From NCBI GenBank assembly GCA_022749755.1, contig CM040443.1:17141244-17205243 (forward strand): a DNA stretch of 64,000 nucleotides, read 5' to 3'. The DNA comes from Azadirachta indica. Lineage: Eukaryota; Streptophyta; Magnoliopsida; Sapindales; Meliaceae. Positions 1-11,277 of the stretch are shown here, in pieces. A model generated the notes under the pieces. It saw nothing but the letters and a program-made list of their open reading frames with translations, had not been told where the DNA came from and did not search any database. Made by a program: the position numbers and the translations under genes. Position 1 is the stretch's first letter; each line of letters begins with the position of its first letter.

Positions 1-377
1 CTTGAACTCTAAATCTCATTAACATGATCACTCTGAAGTAAACACAATTGAAATTTTGTTAACACTCGAAAGTATATGAGATAAGCATTATGCTTAGATT
101 TTTAATAGAAGAACAAAGCTAACATATAATTGAAATTATATGCTATTTCTAATATGACGATGGTAATCCTATGAATGGAATAGCACTAACTTTATTGTCA
201 TGTAAATGGATGCAAACTAATCAAACGACATAGAAGATCAATATAAGACTTTGCCTATAGGTTGTAATGAAGCTAATGGGTAAAACAATTACAAGAAAGA
301 ATGAGTAAAAGGTAAATCAAAATTTTGGGAACTTCATACATATGCTTTATCATCAACTCAAATTCCGCCTCAATTTT
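1..377. other. AT-rich sequence, nothing recognised
   Basis: No open frame here resembles a known protein, and no terminal repeat or RNA gene is visible. By position it would be the internal side of the minus-strand LTR that begins near 378, but no primer-binding site survives at that boundary. Confidence 0.4.
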
Positions 378-1819
378 TGCGACAACACTAACGTGTGTGC
401 ATATGATTGCAAGTGCGCTGGTTGTAACAAGTAATAAAGTGATAAGTAAGAGTATCATCCCACAATGATTGAAATTTTGAATTAAAGCTAAGTGTTATGA
501 TTATGGTCACTTAAATTTATCTAGACAAACTAATTTAATGAAACAAATTTAAATATAAAAACATAATTAAATAACAAATTAAATTAAAGTAGATGAGAAT
601 TTCTATGAAAATAGTTTAAGGGTCTTAATTTCACTCAAATCTCGACATATTTCTCTTAATTGGTAATTGTTAACGCATTCTAATTCAATTTACTAACCAC
701 AGGTTCTAAATTGATCCCATTTCCTCTCTTGAGTGTCAAACATGATCCTATGCCTACTCTACTTAAATTGATAACCCTATTTGATTTGTTTAATTAAACA
801 TGCATTAAATTTGCCTTATTATTAACTATTTGAAATTCAATTATCTCAAGTATCTTGTAATTTTAAAGTTAATATGATTATCTAGATCCTTAAGTCCTCT
901 TGAACTCCTAGAAATTTAAATTGTGATTTTCTATTTTGGTAAATAAATTAAATTATCCCAAGTATTAACCCATGCACACAAATCAATCAACGCATCCAAA
1001 CAACAAACTAAAAGCATTATGAACAAGGGTAAATACAATTGAATATACCACAAAGAATATTAAAAAAAATCAATAAAAAATAGTTCAAATAAATTATGTC
1101 ACCCTAGAATGTGAAATTTAGCCTATTATAAGAATCCATAACACAAGGCAACAAGAACTTTGTAAATGCAAATATTTAATTAAAACAATAACAACAATAT
1201 AAATTTCAAGACAAAATAAAGAGAGGAAGAGTTAAAACTAGAGAAATCGAGGCTTTAAATCCTTAAATTTTCAAGTATTCTCCCAAATTGCTTCAAGAAA
1301 TGATAGTTTTCCACCTCTCTCTTTCTAGAAATCTCCTCCTCCTTATGCGTTTCTTTCCCTCTCTTACATTTTTTTCTCCTCCTCTACTTGCCTCTTGTGG
1401 CTAACACCCAACAAACATACAAACCTAGGAATAAACTAAATCAGGCTACAAATTGGTAATCCAATGGCAATACATTGGGCAAGATCGTCAAATGAAGACG
1501 TAGGTAACGTGAAGGCACCGAGCTGACAAAGAGGATAGCAATGCCATGTGCCTTAATGGTGCAGCCATGCCATAGTCACTATACTTGGCTGAGGCTTGGG
1601 CAGCATACACGGTGCAAGCGCGCCATGCACACTAGCCCTTATTGTATGATTTTTTCATGTTGACCCTCGAAGCTTTGCATTTTGGTCCCGATCTTCCTCC
1701 CAACATCTCTAATACTTCTTTTGATATCGTAATCACCTTGGATAACTGTTTTCTTGCTTTCCCACACATGGGCACTTAAAATCAAGTAATAACAATACGG
1801 CTTAAGAATTTACACAACA
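378..1819 (-). repeat. Diverged gypsy LTR, family B (copy 1)
   Basis: The stretch aligns along its length with the family B LTRs at 9706-11058 and 30019-31377. It shares the block with the start of the repeat near 378, the segment around 640-780, the CT-rich segment near 1310-1400, and an end at 'acacaaca' (1812-1819). It is clearly more diverged than the other two copies. No tRNA-Asp-like site lies to its left, so it is a solo or truncated LTR. Boundaries come from comparison with the other copies. Confidence 0.6.
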
Positions 1820-2161
1820 TTTTGGGTTTGGAAGGCCCAATAATCGTGTATTTTACAAGCTTATCAAATACCCGCAAACTTGAATGTCTATTTATCCTTA
1901 AGCAAATCAAATAAGAAAAAATGATCACCAATAGAGAGGCCATGCCCAACATAATGCATAATAGGACAAAAAAAAAATTAGTATATGCTCAGTCAAAACA
2001 AAATCCAGCCTTATAGATAACGTAAAATACTTAATTAAGTTAAGAAAAACTTCAAAATATTGACATTTTGTCTAGAATTTTGACTTCAAAATCAAATGTC
2101 ACTTTGCTCAAAGATTCCTTATGTAAGTATGTGAATAGCCACTTAAACTTTTTTTTTTAAA
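1820..2161. other. Intervening AT-rich sequence, nothing recognised
   Basis: This short stretch lies between the family B LTR and the first family A LTR. I see no coding similarity and no repeat shared with the rest of the window. Confidence 0.4.
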
Positions 2162-3581
2162 GTGATCAATGTTTAAAAGTGTAGGTTTATCAAGAGAATA
2201 ATTATGATTTACACTTAATAATGTCCTTCTATTCCCCAATAATGAAGCATATTCCTTTATATTGAATTGTAAAACTAGACTTAGACTAAATAGTCGACTT
2301 TGCGTAGGTTTCGTATAATGAGCGTATCTTTCAATCCAAATCATCAATTGATATGATTCTTGGGCTGGACAAACATAAACTCATCATTTCACAACTTTGT
2401 AAGCCAAAGGTTGGATCAGTTCAAGCAATTAGTGGGACTAAATTGGGCTTCAATAGAACTCAAGCGCATCTTTGAACCAGCCCAACATGCTTCTGTATTT
2501 GGGCCATATCCCCCAAAATACATAACTAAAAATTATATGGTTAAGTGATCTAGAAATCTGAGACCGGGATCTAAATCTTTTATGTTTTGTACTTTCTCAA
2601 ATTTCAACTGGTCTACTACCAAAAAAAGCTATCATTCTAGAAGGGCGGTGGAGAAATGCGACTTGAACATCTCTGTTTATTTTCAACACAACTCACGGTC
2701 TAAAATTGTAATAAGGGTGAGATATGGACCATTACAAAGATGAGTCATCCACCTAAAACTTTGAAGAAGGCTATGTTATTAAATTTGGTGGTTTTCATGG
2801 TCAAAAATATGTTGGAAGTTGGTAGAGCGTGATTAATTAGAAATTGACAAAAATATGTTCACACATGTGAGATGTCTTTTGTTTTACCTATATAAAGGAA
2901 GATGTGGAAGTGAGGAGGGAAGAATTTTTACCATTTCTGTTTTCTTTTTGTAATTTGAACTTCAATTAAATGATGTATTTCTAATTTCGTAAATAGGGCT
3001 AAGGTTGAACTTTTGATGATTTTATAGTTTTGTTCTTTGATCCTTTGTTTTGTTCTTCATTGTCAATCTTTTTATTGATTGAGTAATATTTTGCAAGTGA
3101 TTTTGAATTATTAGAAACCTTGATTCATTGTTAACAAATGGTACATTGAATGCTTGGATGTTTTCTACATATCAAGAGCAAGGCAACTTATAGTTTTTTA
3201 CCATCAACTAAAAGGTAAGTCTTTTGATTTCTTTGTGCTTAAATGTTTTTTTTTTTTTTTTTTCATCATCCAATTAAGATCACTTCTTTTGATTCTTAGT
3301 TGTTTTTTTTTTTTTTAAAAAAAAGGATCAAGAATAAATTCTATACAAATCATCAAAATGGATCCCTAATGCCCTAATATACAATAATATTGAATTTAAA
3401 TTTGACAATAAGCAAATTCATTCTATTTCTTATAATATTTGAATATTTGGACTTATAATATTTAGACCTTTGGACTTGTGGACTTAATATAACGTATTCC
3501 CTGTGGATCGACACTCGGACTTCCGAACTTTATTATTTGAGATAACCTATATTTGGAAGTTACAACTTTTAAATTGTAGCA
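2162..3581 (+). repeat. Gypsy LTR, family A, copy 1 (5' LTR)
   Basis: Family A LTRs are about 1.4 kb and recur at least eight times in both orientations. In the sense direction they run from tgtgatgaatg-like ends to 'tgtagca'. This copy carries a TATA box (tatataaa, 2889-2896), a C/T-run region near 3245-3320 and ends at 3581. A degenerate tRNA-Asp primer site follows directly, so it is a 5' LTR on the plus strand. The left edge reads 'gtgatcaatg', slightly altered from other copies. Confidence 0.8.
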
Positions 3582-3587
3582 AGTTTT

Positions 3588-3605
3588 TGTTGCCATTGCC
3601 GGCGA
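3588..3605 (+). promoter_or_regulatory. Degenerate tRNA-Asp primer-binding site
   Basis: Eighteen bases just after the LTR end match the complement of the plant tRNA-Asp 3' end at 14 of 18 positions. Its position 6 bases past the LTR agrees with the perfect site at 26479-26496. It is too eroded to be expected to prime. Confidence 0.65.
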
Positions 3606-4175
3606 GTATGGTTTGTATAAAGTTTACTAGTTCTTGTTTAATTTTCTTTTACTAACTTTAACCTCTAACTCTACCTTTAACATTTTTTTTTATTTACTTG
3701 TTGTTTATTTTTATTGGGAGGCTCAGCCGCCAATTTATATTTACATTATGATTGGTTCTACATATACCACCTAATTTTTGTTGTTTATTTTGTTCATGGT
3801 AGGCTTTGCCACCTTTCTTAATTTTTTCTATTAACTATTGTGTTGTTATTTTCATTTATAATAATTTTATTAAGAGGAAGGTTATACCACCTCTTTTCTT
3901 TTTTTATTGTTTTATTGTGCTAACATTTTATTTTATTGTATTTTACTTTATTGTGTTTTATTATTATTTTTTTCATGCTTGAATGGTATCGTGATCCTCA
4001 TTCTCATCGATTGGTGAAAGGTAATTCTGAAACCTTCTTTGAAAATTTGTTTGATTCATCTTCAAATTTACACACAACTAACACTATGGCTGAAAATGAA
4101 AGTATACATGGAGAAATGAAATTCATCATATTCGAACCATACGTGAATATTTGCAACCTTCTCGAAATTCCTAAG
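3606..4175 (+). pseudogene. Gypsy leader and first part of gag, truncated
   Basis: The leader (3606-3970) contains the gaggaaggttataccacctc segment also found, reversed, at 6221, 16730 and 26170. An open frame from about 3976 matches the start of the Athila gag at 26018 (residues around MAENESIHGE), but the frame shifts after that point. At 4176 the sequence changes abruptly into an LTR in the opposite orientation, so gag is cut after about 60 residues. Non-functional. Confidence 0.7.
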
Positions 4176-5582
4176 CTACAACTTAAAGGTTGTAACTCTC
4201 AAGTATAGGTTGTCTCAAGTAATAAATTTTGAAAATCTGAGTGTCGGTCCATAGGGAATACATTATATTAAGTCCACAAGTCCAAAGGTCTAAATATTAC
4301 AAGTCCAAATATTCAAATATTATAAGAAATGGAAAGAATTTGCTTATTGTCAGATTTAAATTCAATATTATTATATATTAGGGCATTAGGGATCCATTTC
4401 AATGATTTGTATAGAATTTATTCTTGATCTTTTTTTTTAAAAGAAAAAAACACAATTAAGAATCAAAAGAAGTGATCTTAATTGGATGATGAAAAAAAAA
4501 CATTTAAGCACAAAGAAATCAAAAGACTTACCTTTTAGTTGATGGTGAAAAACTATAAGTTGTCTTACTCTTGATATGTAGAAAACATCCAAGTATTCAA
4601 TGTACCATTTGTTAACAATGAATCAAGATTTCTAACAATTCAAAATCACTTTCAAAATATAGTACTCAATCAATAAAAAGATTGACAATGAAGAACAAAA
4701 CAAACAATCAAAGAACAAAACTATAAAATCATCAAAAGTTCACCCTTAACCCTAATTACGAAATTAGAAATATATCATTTAATTGAAGTTGAAATTGCAA
4801 AAAGAAAATGGAAATGGTAAAAATTCTTCCCCCTACTCACTTCCATATCTTCCTTTATATAGGTAAAACAAAAGACATTTCATATGTGTGAATATAATTT
4901 TGTCAATTTCTAATTAATCACGCTCTATCAACTTCCAACATATTTTTAACCATGAAAACCACCGAATTTTGTAAAATAGCCTTCTTCAAAGTTGTAGGCG
5001 GATGACTCATCTTTCTAACGGTCCATATCTCACCCTTATTGTTATTTAAGACCCTGAGTTGTGTTGAAAATAGACAGAGATGTTCAAGTTGCATTTCTCC
5101 ACCGTCCTTCTAGAATTATAGCTCTTTTTGGTAGCCGACCAGTTAAAATTTGAGAAAGTACAAAACATAAAAGATTTAGATCCCTTTCTCAGCTTTCTAG
5201 ATCACCTAACCACATAATTTTTCGTCTTGTATTTAGGGGGATATGGCCCAAATATAGAAGCATGTTGGGCTGGTTCAAAGATGCACTTGAGTTCTTTTGA
5301 AGCCCAATTTCATCCCATTAATTGCTCAAACTGGTCCAACCTTTGGCTTACTGAAATGATGAGTTTATGTTTTTCCAGCCCAAGAATCATATCAATTGAT
5401 AATTTGGATTGAAAGATACGCTCATTATACGAAATCTGGGCAAAACCAACTATTTAGTCTAATTCATGTTTTACAATTCAATATAAAGGAATATGCTTCA
5501 TTATTAGGGAATAGAAGGACATTATTAAGTGTAAATCATAATATTTCTCTTGATAAACCTACACTTTTAAACATTCATCACA
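4176..5582 (-). repeat. Gypsy LTR, family A, copy 2
   Basis: Reverse complement of the LTR at 2162-3581, from the 'gctacaac' end at 4176 to 'catcaca' at 5582. On its right a C-run followed by 'aacc' (5583-5591) is the complement of the polypurine tract, which marks this as a 3' LTR on the minus strand. Confidence 0.8.
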
Positions 5583-6667
5583 CCCCCAACCAGCTTATTA
5601 CTAGTCCCTAATAATCTAAGCAATACCCTTTAGAGTTGATTTATAAAATTTACATTCAAAGTAAAAATCACTCTTTTCCTTTTCATCTTCTCAAAATAAA
5701 CAAACTCTCACTTAAAAATTTATTGTATATGTGCCAAATACTCATCAGTCAAATTAGTAATAAACCTTCTTTTTATGCTTTTGTAACTAATACATGTTAT
5801 GGGACTTACTTAGAATCAAACAACATTGGTTCTAAATTTTGTCAAGGTAAACTTCTTTGGGCAAATATTATTTCTATCTCCATTTTTTTTTTTTGCGCAT
5901 AACCTAACCCGTGTAGCGAGTTTTGGGCCAATAACTCCCAGACCAATTGGCCTTAGGGTATTGGGTGTTAAAACACCCCTACGAGCTTAATTACTCGAGT
6001 TAAGGCTATGAATTTATTCATACCAAAATTTTAGCGTTTTACGCGAGCATTCACTGCTGATTAGGTAAGAAGCCTGATACTATATAAAAGCTTTGGTTAG
6101 AATTTTTACTTCTTTTTTTTTAACCCTTAGTTGCTACCTTTGACAAAACAAAAGAGCTTAAATATTGTAAAATTTCAATATGTCATCCACAATCATGTAT
6201 CAAAGTGTGTGTGTGAAAAGAGGTGGTATAACCTTCCTCTTAATAAAATTATTATAAATGAAAATAACGACACAATAGTTAATAGAAAAAATTAAGAAAT
6301 GTGGCAAAGCCTATCATAAGCAAAATAACACAAGAAAACAAGTAATGTATATATAAAAAAAAATAGAAGATAGAAATAATCTTTGCCCAAAGAAGTTTAC
6401 CTTGACAAAATTTAGAACCAATGTTGTTTGATTTCAATTAAGTCCCATAACATGTATTAGTTACAAAAGCACAAAAAGAAGGTTTATTAATAATTTGATT
6501 GATTAGTATTTGGCACATATATAGTAAATTTTTAAGTGAGAGTTTGTTTATTTTGAGAAGATGAAAAGGAAAAGAATGATTTTTACTTTGAATGTAAATT
6601 CTATAAATCAACTCTAAATGGTATTGCTTAGATTATTAGGGACTAGTAATAAGCTGGTTGGGGGGGG
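5583..6667. other. Inverted core of composite element
   Basis: Positions 5583-5890 and 6360-6667 are inverted copies of the element's 3' internal region, each ending in a polypurine tract next to an LTR. Between them lie the S segment (about 5890-6220), which in the larger Athila element sits next to the 3' internal region (18765-19150), and an antisense leader piece (6221-6350). No protein-coding potential is apparent. Confidence 0.65.
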
Positions 6668-8068
6668 TGTGATGAATGTTTAAAAGTGTAAGTTTATCAA
6701 GAGAAATATTATGATTTACACTTAATAATGTCCTTCTATTCCCCAATAATAAAGCATATTCCTTTATATTGAATTGCAAAACATGAATTAGACTAAATAG
6801 TCGGTTTTGCGCAGGTTTCGTATAATGAGCATATCTTTCAATCCAAATCTTCAATTGATACGATTCTTGGGTTGGACAAACATAAACTCATCATTTCACA
6901 ACTTTGTAAGTCAAAGGTTGGACCAGTTCGAGCAATTAATGGGACAAAATTGGGCTTCAAAAGAACTGAAGCGCATCTTTGAACTGGCCCAACATGCTTC
7001 CGTATTTGGGCTGTATCCCCTTAAATACGTTACGAAAAATTATATGGTTGGGCGATCTAGAAAGCTGAGAAAGGGATCTAAATCTTTTATGTTTTGCACT
7101 TTCTCAAATTTCAATTGGTCAACTACCAAAAAGAGCTATAATTCTATAAGGGCGGTGAAGAAATGCGACTTGAACATCTCTGCCTATTTTCAACACAACT
7201 CATTGTCTAAAACAGCAATAAGGATGAGAGATATAGACCATTAGAAAGATGAGTCATCCACCTACAACTTTGAAGGTGGCTGTTTTATAAAATTCGGTGG
7301 TTTTCATGGTCAAAAATATATTAAAAGTTGGTAGAGCATGATTAATTGGAAATTGATAAAATTATGTTCACACATGTGAAATGTCTTTTGTTTTACCTAT
7401 ATAAAGGAAGATGTGGAAGTGAGGAAGGGGAAGAATTTTTACCATTTTTGTTTTCTTTTTGTAATTTGAACTTCAATTAAATGATGTATTTCTAATTTCG
7501 TAATTAGGGTTCAGGGTGAACTTTTGATGATTTTATAGTTTTGTTCTTTGATTCTTTGTTTTGTTCTTCATTGTCAATCTTTTTATTGATTGAGTACTAT
7601 ATTTTGCAAGTGATTTTGAATTGTTAGAAACCTTGATTCATTGTTAACAAATGGTACATTGAATGCTTGGATGTTTTCTACATATCAAGAGTAAGGCAAC
7701 TTATAGTTTTTCACCATCAATTAAAAGGTAAGTCTTTTGCTTTCTTTATGCTTAAATGTCTTTTTTTCATCATCCAATTAAGATCACTCCTTTTGATTTT
7801 TAATTGTTTTTTTCTTTAAAAAAAAAGGATCAAGAATAAATTCTATACAAATCATTAAAATGGATCCCTAATGCCCTAATATATAATAATATTGAATTTA
7901 AATTTGACAATAAGCAAATTCATTCCATTTCTTATAATATTTGAATATTTAGACCTTTGGACTTGTGGACGTAATATAACGTATTCCCTGTGAACCGACA
8001 CTCGAACTTCCGAACTTTATTACTTGAGACAACCTATACTTGGGAGTTAGAACTTTTAAGTTATAGCA
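6668..8068 (+). repeat. Gypsy LTR, family A, copy 3
   Basis: This 1401-bp LTR runs from tgtgatg (6668) to 'tatagca' (8068), preceded by a G-rich polypurine tract (about 6656-6667), so it is a 3' LTR. Its TATA box is at 7398-7405. The sequence that follows (taaagcaatcctttg) also follows the LTR at 26913-28373, which marks the local duplication. Confidence 0.82.
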
Positions 8069-8657
8069 TAAAGCAATCCTTTGATACGCTAATTCATTAA
8101 AATAAAAGGAATGTACAAACAAAACAAAGGAATATCTAATCAAACCCTACAAAACTTCCACAACAAAGGTGGCCATGCAGAATGAAAGATTAAGAAAATT
8201 GATAACTTCGAAACCCATTTGCATTGTGGGATAAGAAACCCATAATCATATCAAGAGGAGAAGGCTACTAGTGTTGCATTTCATGTTGCAATCCTAAATT
8301 AGCTAAAGCATCGACAACGGCATTGGTTTCCTACAAGGTGTGAGAGCATTGAAAGGATATTTTAGTTATCAAATGTAAATTTAAAGAGCATTAGGACTTA
8401 AATAAACTTGTAATGTTAGGCCAGGGTTAGGTTAAGAAATTGGACATTTTAGTGAGGTTAAGCACCCTAAACACACCAACCATCCTAGAACATCACCTTT
8501 AACTCACTTATTATTTTTTCATATAAACATCAAAGCTTTATTACTTTCTTTTTGTCCTCAATCCTTTTTTTTTTTTAAGTTGCAAATTAAAACCACTTCT
8601 CATGTATAAAGGGTACTTATATCCCTAAACTTACTTATTTATATAAATACGCATCTC

Positions 8658-8684
8658 TTATATATATATATATATATATATATA
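8658..8684. repeat. (TA)n microsatellite
   Basis: A run of about 13 TA units. The equivalent site in the second segmental copy (about 28964-29000) is longer and interrupted. Confidence 0.9.
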
Positions 8685-9681
8685 AACAAACCAATATAAA
8701 CCAAACATATATATCATCTCAAACATCAATCATCCATTGATAATAGCCCTAAAATGATTGATTACTTAAGAGTACTAGACTACAATTGATAAGAATCTTA
8801 TTTCGAAGATTGTCTAATTTTATGGGTGACAAGAAAAGAACGTTAAATTTAGGCTTAATGGGTGTGAACTGAGGAGTGATTAATTCTAGGTGAACTTGAA
8901 AGGCTCAAACAGACCAAAAATGGGCTAATTCATTTCCCTAATGATGCATCCCCTAGGATTTCGCCTTAAGTGACAATCAAACAAGTAATAAAGTTCGATG
9001 AAGCCCTACAAAGTTGTTTTATTCATATGAACCTTCTCTAAAGTTCCATACAATCAAGTAATTGTGGCTAAGTGCTAAAATGTGTAAGGAATTATGAAGT
9101 AAAGCAAAATTTGACTACAATTCAAGCACATAGACTAAGACGATATTCATCATTTTCCAAACTTTACGCACTCTCAATTAGAGTCATATCATTGGTCTTA
9201 CATTTAGTTTGATAAAAGCAAACTCAAACAAGATTTTCAAATCAAATAAAGAAAGATCCACAAACTTCTCATAAAGCAAGGAATCGACTCAATAAAAGAA
9301 AACAAACATGAAAAAGTTATCATAAAATCAAAAAGAAATTACCACGAAAATCTACGTAAAACAACTTCACCTGCAAACTTAAATCTAACATTTTCCTCAA
9401 TGTTCAAAACTAAAGATCATGTAATGGAAAGATTAATTAAGTTTCAAAGGAGAATAAAATACTAAAAATGCAAAGAGAAGGAAAAGAAGAGATAGCACCT
9501 GATCTTGAATTCATTCTGTCCTTATCCAACACATTGGATTACCTCCCAAGTAGCGCAAAGTTTAACGTCTTTAGCTGAAACCTTCAGCAAAGGTTATTCA
9601 ATAGTACCTAAGAAAATAAAAAACTAAATAAAGATCAAGTTACTCAACCACAATATTAGCAAAATAATTCAACATTTTCAA

Positions 9682-9699
9682 TCCCTGGCAATAGTGCCA
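9682..9699 (-). promoter_or_regulatory. Eroded tRNA-Asp primer-binding site (family B)
   Basis: Read on the plus strand, the 18 bases match the tRNA-Asp 3' end except for four transitions. It lies 6 bases from the LTR start at 9706, as expected for the first-strand primer of a minus-strand element. Confidence 0.65.
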
Positions 9700-9705
9700 A
9701 AAACC

Positions 9706-11058
9706 TGTTCGAAACAATACTAATATGTGTGTGTGTGACCATAAGTGCACGGGTTGTGACAAGTGATAAAGTGATAAGTAAGAGTATTGTCCCATGATGA
9801 TTGAATTTTTGAATTAAAGTTAAGTACTATGGTTATGGTAACTTAATTCTATCTTGGAAACCTAATTTCATGAAACAAATTTAAATATAAGAACATAATT
9901 AAATAATAAATAAAATTAAAAGACATAAAAATTTTTATGACAATAGTATTAAGGTCTTCACTTCACTCAATTCTCCTCACGTTTCTCCTAATTGGTAATT
10001 GTTAACGCGTTCTAATTTAATTCACTAAGCACAAGTTCTAAATTGATCTCATTCCTTCTCCCAAGTGTCGAACTTGATCATATGCCCAATCTACTTAAGT
10101 CGATATCCCTATCTGACGTGTTCAATTAAACACGCATTAAATTCAACTTGTTATTAACATTTCAAAATTCAACTACCTCTCGGTATCTTATAATTTTAAA
10201 AATTAATATGATTGTTTAAGTTCAGAGGTCCTCCCAAACTCTTAGAAATCTATGAATAAACACTAGTGAATGAACCATAAATAGCATTTAAAAAAAAACA
10301 ATCAATTAAAACATGGTTCAAATAAATTACATCAAGTCCCTTGAATATGAAATTTAGCCTAATATGAGAATCCATAACCAAAGCAACAACTTTATAGATG
10401 CAAATGTTTAATTAAGAAAATGACAACAATAAAAATTTCAGGACAAAAATAAAGAGAGGAAGAGATAAAACTAGAGAAATCAAGGCTTCAAATCCACAAA
10501 TCTTCAAGTATTCTCCTGAATTCCTTCAAGAAATGATGATTTTTAACCTCTCTCCCTATAGAAATCTCCTCCTCCTTGTATGTTTCTCTCTCTTACCCTT
10601 ACATTTTTTCTCCTCCTCCACTTGCCTCTTGTGGCTAGCCCCTGAAAAACATAAAAACCTGGGAATAAACTAAATCAGGCCACAAATTAGTGATCCAATG
10701 GCACAATATCGTGCAAGATCATTAAATGAAGACCTAGATGACACGAGGCACTTAGTTGGCAATGAGGATGGCACGGCTGCACTCCTTAGTGGTGTGGTTG
10801 CACTATAGCTGCTATGGTTGGTTAAGGCTTAGGCAATATACATGGCTTGGCGCAGGTACGCTGTGCACACTAGCCCTTGTTTTGTGATTCTTTCACTTTG
10901 ATCGCTAAAGCTTTACATTTTGGTCATGATCTTCTTCTCAACTTGTCTACTACTTATTTTGATACCACAATTACCTTGGATAATAGTTTTCTTACTTCCT
11001 TACATATGGGCATCTAAAAATCATCAAATACCAACACGACTTGAGGGTTTACACAACA
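9706..11058 (-). repeat. Gypsy LTR, family B, copy 2
   Basis: A 1353-bp LTR bounded by tgttcg at 9706 (next to the primer site) and 'acacaaca' at 11058. It is closely similar to 30019-31377 and distantly to 378-1819. Only this side of the element remains, so it is the 5' LTR of a minus-strand element. Confidence 0.72.
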
Positions 11059-11277
11059 TTTTTGGAATGGATCAAGTATAGTTGCTATGCTTGGTTAAGG
11101 CTTAGGCAACATGCATGGTTTTCCTTTTTCTATTTTTCTTTTTTCCTTTTTTTTTCTCTTTTTCTTCTCTTCTCCCTCTTTCTCTTTCTCTATTTTTTTT
11201 TTGGGCTTGTGCATCAATTAATAAAGTTTTTTTTTGACAAAAAGCACACAAATAACATGCAACAACTCTCAAACTTA
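11059..11277. repeat. Polypyrimidine (CT-rich) tract between LTR and LINE
   Basis: From 11117 to about 11200 the plus strand is almost all C and T. The first 60 bases (11059-11117) resemble a segment within the neighbouring LTR near 10800-10850, which suggests a small local duplication. No gene. Confidence 0.6.

Larger units (their letters stand above)
4176..8068. mobile_element. Composite gypsy derivative with inverted LTRs (copy 1)
   Basis: In order: minus-strand LTR A (4176-5582), its polypurine tract and 3' internal region in antisense (5583-6220), an antisense leader fragment (6221-6350), then the same 3' internal region in sense (6360-6667) and a plus-strand LTR A (6668-8068). The two LTRs thus face outwards in inverted orientation around a small core with no coding capacity. 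A second copy with the same internal junctions but reversed core lies at 13731-16608. I infer a rearranged, non-autonomous Athila derivative. Confidence 0.7.
8069..9705 (-). mobile_element. Remnant of family B gypsy element, internally deleted
   Basis: In the minus-strand sense a short frame at 9542-9577 encodes LKTLN followed by LLGR and a stop, which resembles the C-terminal end of Athila-type polyproteins. The same peptide recurs at about 29863-29900 and 38890-38925. This tail lies only about 150 bases from the primer site and LTR at 9706, so gag and pol are almost entirely missing. The rest (8069-9500) looks like 3' untranslated sequence of such an element and has no coding capacity. Confidence 0.55.

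Noticed and set aside
5396..5611. A recurring frame of about 70 codons (IWIERYAHYT...) also at 2108, 6636, 16061 and 18249
   Set aside because: It is the antisense strand of the family A LTR start. It recurs because the LTR does, and the other strand of the same stretch is also open in several copies, so there is no sign of coding constraint.
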